This document shows, in pieces, positions 62,093 to 64,000 of a stretch of DNA of 64,000 bases (positions are counted from its first letter, which is position 1; each line of letters begins with the position of its first letter). Under the pieces are notes generated by a model. It was given only the letters and a program-made list of their open reading frames with translations, was not told the origin of the DNA and ran no database searches. The stretch is from an uncultured Roseburia sp. (GTDB lineage Bacteria; Bacillota; Clostridia; Lachnospirales; Lachnospiraceae): assembly GCA_947383215.1 (NCBI GenBank), contig CANDCP010000007.1:1-64000 (forward strand), given 5' to 3'. A program made the position numbers and the translations under genes.

Positions 62093-62317
62093 TTAGTCCA
62101 TTAATTCCTGAACCATCGCCCACATCGCTTCCACGGAATCAAAGTTCTTTGGAACAATGTACTCCATATCAATCTCAATGTCAAATGTCTCCTCCAGCTC
62201 GGCCAGAATCGACGTCATATCGATCGAATCAATGATCTTGTCCGTCACCAGCTTATCGCTGCTCTCATAATCAATCTTCGGATTCGCCCTTTTCAATGCT
62301 TCTAATAATTCGTCCAT
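62093..62317 (-). CDS. Acyl carrier protein, first
   Basis: This 74-residue carrier protein has the phosphopantetheine serine in IIDSIDMTSILAE and an acidic ACP/DltC-like helix. It lies between the two adenylating enzymes. Its gene neighbour upstream is the acyl-CoA-synthetase-like enzyme, so that is its likely loader. It is diverged from the second carrier protein, which suggests two separate acyl streams. Confidence 0.92.
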   Translation of the reverse strand: MDELLEALKRANPKIDYESSDKLVTDKIIDSIDMTSILAELEETFDIEIDMEYIVPKNFDSVEAMWAMVQELMD

Positions 62318-62341
62318 TGTTTCCTCCTTGTAAATATAAAT

Positions 62342-63748
62342 TTATGGTAAATCTTTATACAACGTCTTTCCGGACTCATTGCGCGGAATTTTATCAATGA
62401 CAATCACAGAAAACGCTCTGTTATTGATATGGGTGCGGTCAGCGATCAGCTCTTCCACCTGCCGTACCAGATTCGGGTCGGTAATGTATACCTTCATCAT
62501 CTCGTCCGTACCGTCGCTCGCGCAGTCGATTCCCTCAAATTCCCTTTTAATCATTCCGTCGATCTCGTCCAGATTGACGCGGTTGCCAAACAGTTTTAAG
62601 AAACGCTTCTTGCGGCCTACAATATAATAATATCCGTCCGCGTCCGCCTTCGCCATATCTCCGGTTTCCAGCCTGCCGCCCCGCTCGTCGCCTTTGATCA
62701 GATCGTCGCCGCATTCCGCGTAGCCAAGCGTTACGTTGTCTCCCTCATAAACAAGCTCGCCTACCGTATCCGGCTTCGTAACCTCATCGCCGTTTACGTC
62801 GATCAAAACGAAGCGTCCGCCCGGAATCGCAATTCCCATGCTCCCGTACTTCTCCAACGCCTTCTCATACGGCAGGTACGCCATACGCGCGGTCGCCTCC
62901 GTCTGCCCGTACATCACGACAAAATGTTTGCCATGGGCTATGGCGTACTCCGCAAACTCTTTGTGCAGCTGCGGGGAAAGCTTTCCTCCGGCCTGCGTAA
63001 ACGTCTTTAAATCGGGGAGCTCCATTTTAAAGAAACGAATCCTTTTTAACATCTCATATGTGTACGGCACGCCGCCAAACGAGGTCGCTCTCTCCTCCTT
63101 CATAAAGGACCAGAAATCCTTCGCCACCACCGTGCTCGTCGTCAGAAGCACCGTAGCGCCCTTTAAGACATGGCTGTTAATAATAGACAGGCCGTAGGTG
63201 TAATTCATCGGAAGCGTCGTCACCGGGCGCTCGTTCTCATCAATCTCCAAATACGCCGCAATCGCTTCCGCATTCGACTGAATGTTCACATAGCTCTGCC
63301 GCACAAGCTTCGGACTCCCGGTGGAACCGGACGTGGTGAGCAAAAGCCCCAGCTCGTCGTTTAGCGGATAGGCTTTGTCATAATTTGTCTTTAAGAGTGT
63401 ATAGTCAAATTGTGAACATACGGTGTCCATATCCTTATATTTTTCCGCAAGCTCGCTTGGCAGATAAAGATACTGCGGCTTATAGACCTCCATCAAGTTC
63501 CCCGCAAGCGTCTCGTTGATCGCGGCGTCCACCATCAGCGGAACAATCCTGTTGCGAAGAAAGCTCAGATATCCCGCCATGGAACCGATTACATTCTTAC
63601 AGAAACAAAAAACCAGACTTCGGGCCGGAATGTGTCCGCCGATCAGATTGGCGTAATCCTCCAGCTGACGATAGGTCAGCGTCGCTCCCTCTGCGCTGAC
63701 CGCCGCCAACGCGTCCCCGAATTTTGCGAAATCATCATAGTAGCTCAT
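62342..63748 (-). CDS. Acyl adenylating enzyme (fatty-acid-type AMP ligase)
   Basis: This 468-residue AMP-forming enzyme has LTTSGSTGSPKLV (P loop), YGQTEATARM, ETGDMAKADADG and a catalytic Lys in NESGKTLYKDL. The substrate-core segment is PMNYTYGLSII, where amino-acid enzymes have an Asp. That points to a carboxylic acid without an amino group. It should load ACP1 by an AMP intermediate. The C-terminal domain is complete. Confidence 0.9.
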   Translation of the reverse strand: MSYYDDFAKFGDALAAVSAEGATLTYRQLEDYANLIGGHIPARSLVFCFCKNVIGSMAGYLSFLRNRIVPLMVDAAINETLAGNLMEVYKPQYLYLPSELAEKYKDMDTVCSQFDYTLLKTNYDKAYPLNDELGLLLTTSGSTGSPKLVRQSYVNIQSNAEAIAAYLEIDENERPVTTLPMNYTYGLSIINSHVLKGATVLLTTSTVVAKDFWSFMKEERATSFGGVPYTYEMLKRIRFFKMELPDLKTFTQAGGKLSPQLHKEFAEYAIAHGKHFVVMYGQTEATARMAYLPYEKALEKYGSMGIAIPGGRFVLIDVNGDEVTKPDTVGELVYEGDNVTLGYAECGDDLIKGDERGGRLETGDMAKADADGYYYIVGRKKRFLKLFGNRVNLDEIDGMIKREFEGIDCASDGTDEMMKVYITDPNLVRQVEELIADRTHINNRAFSVIVIDKIPRNESGKTLYKDLP

Positions 63749-63809
63749 ATCTTTTTCTCTCTTTCCTGATTATACTCAATCTTTATTGTTTTTTCAAGAA
63801 TGGAAAACT

Positions 63810-64000
63810 CTACTCCCGAACGGCCGCATGAATCAATTGAAGTCCGTCGCCCGCCGCATTTCTGTATACGGTTATCTTGTCCGCAATCCGATTCCGCGCC
63901 AAATCATATACGAGAATATTCATCCCCCTTGCGCCAAAAGCCTCTTCCGACTCGCCAACAAGCGTTGTCGCCTCTCTTACATTCGCTCCGATTTTACTGC
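63810..64000 (-). CDS. Partial secreted/surface protein with ILEI/FAM3-like C-terminus
   Basis: Only the last 62 codons lie in the window; the gene continues past the right edge. The visible end contains EEAFGARGMNILVYDLARNR and IADKITVYRN, close in pattern to the GGVNVFIYDNRSQKIIDRAY end of the DltD-like SGNH protein at 53099-54562. It is followed 61 bases later by the AMP ligase gene, so it is probably in the same operon. I cannot tell what the rest encodes. Confidence 0.75.
   Translation of the reverse strand, partial: SKIGANVREATTLVGESEEAFGARGMNILVYDLARNRIADKITVYRNAAGDGLQLIHAAVRE

Noticed and set aside
50706..63748. Nonribosomal peptide synthetase cluster
   Set aside because: Adenylation enzymes, carriers, a formyl domain and a type II thioesterase are present, but there is no condensation domain, and MBOAT/SGNH partners point to a surface acylation system.
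1..64000. Prophage or insertion sequence
   Set aside because: No integrase, transposase, phage structural gene or terminal inverted repeats were recognised.

Overview
The window looks like a chromosomal segment of a Gram-positive (monoderm) member of the Bacillota, class Clostridia, most likely a Lachnospiraceae-type gut anaerobe. The supporting signs are consensus sigma-A promoters and strong AGGAGG-type ribosome sites, sortase-free secreted proteins with Fn3-like and bacterial Ig repeats, LytR-CpsA-Psr proteins, an oxygen-sensitive two-subunit L-serine dehydratase, QueT behind a preQ1 riboswitch, and Hanks kinases of the HRD/HKD-I-[AS]-PDN type. No phage, insertion sequence or CRISPR array was seen. 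Nearly all genes lie on the minus strand; family names below come from motif recognition by eye, not from searches.

Left edge (1-608): two tandem rRNA-type promoters fire leftward out of the window, probably into an rRNA operon, followed by two tRNA-Ser genes and a run of hairpins. Region 609-16.4 kb is a phospho-signalling island: a giant secreted protein with seven DUF6273-like repeats, two membrane Ser/Thr kinases, two PP2C phosphatases, two zinc-ribbon/FHA proteins and a secreted protease joined through a membrane helix to an FHA domain. Both kinases and both soluble FHA proteins begin with a small Cys4-type ribbon. The leader of the whole island carries about 14 TTCG units and a long hairpin, so its expression may be phase variable.

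Region 16.7-24.7 kb is housekeeping: ispD, tsaD, rnz, rimI, tsaB, tsaE (the t6A tRNA-modification set), then L-serine dehydratase and queT. Region 24.9-27.7 kb is a plus-strand pair, a sugar-binding lipoprotein and a chemoreceptor. Region 27.7-35.8 kb holds cell-wall genes: two amidases (one very large), an LCP ligase, carbamate kinase and an HtrA protease.

Region 36-49 kb is a surface polysaccharide locus: LCP ligase, priming sugar phosphotransferase, five glycosyltransferase genes, a small zinc-ribbon protein, and two membrane proteins, one of them ending in a ComEC-like metallo-hydrolase domain. A plus-strand UDP-sugar pyrophosphorylase follows. Region 50.7-64 kb is the most striking part. 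It is one minus-strand operon with two adenylating enzymes, two carrier proteins, a formyltransferase, two DltB-like MBOAT proteins, two DltD-like SGNH proteins, an SGNH/DUF4886 surface protein and a type II thioesterase. I read it as a double Dlt-like pathway that moves two different acyl groups, one probably an N-formyl-aminoacyl group, across the membrane onto a cell-surface polymer. I know of no described system with this gene set.
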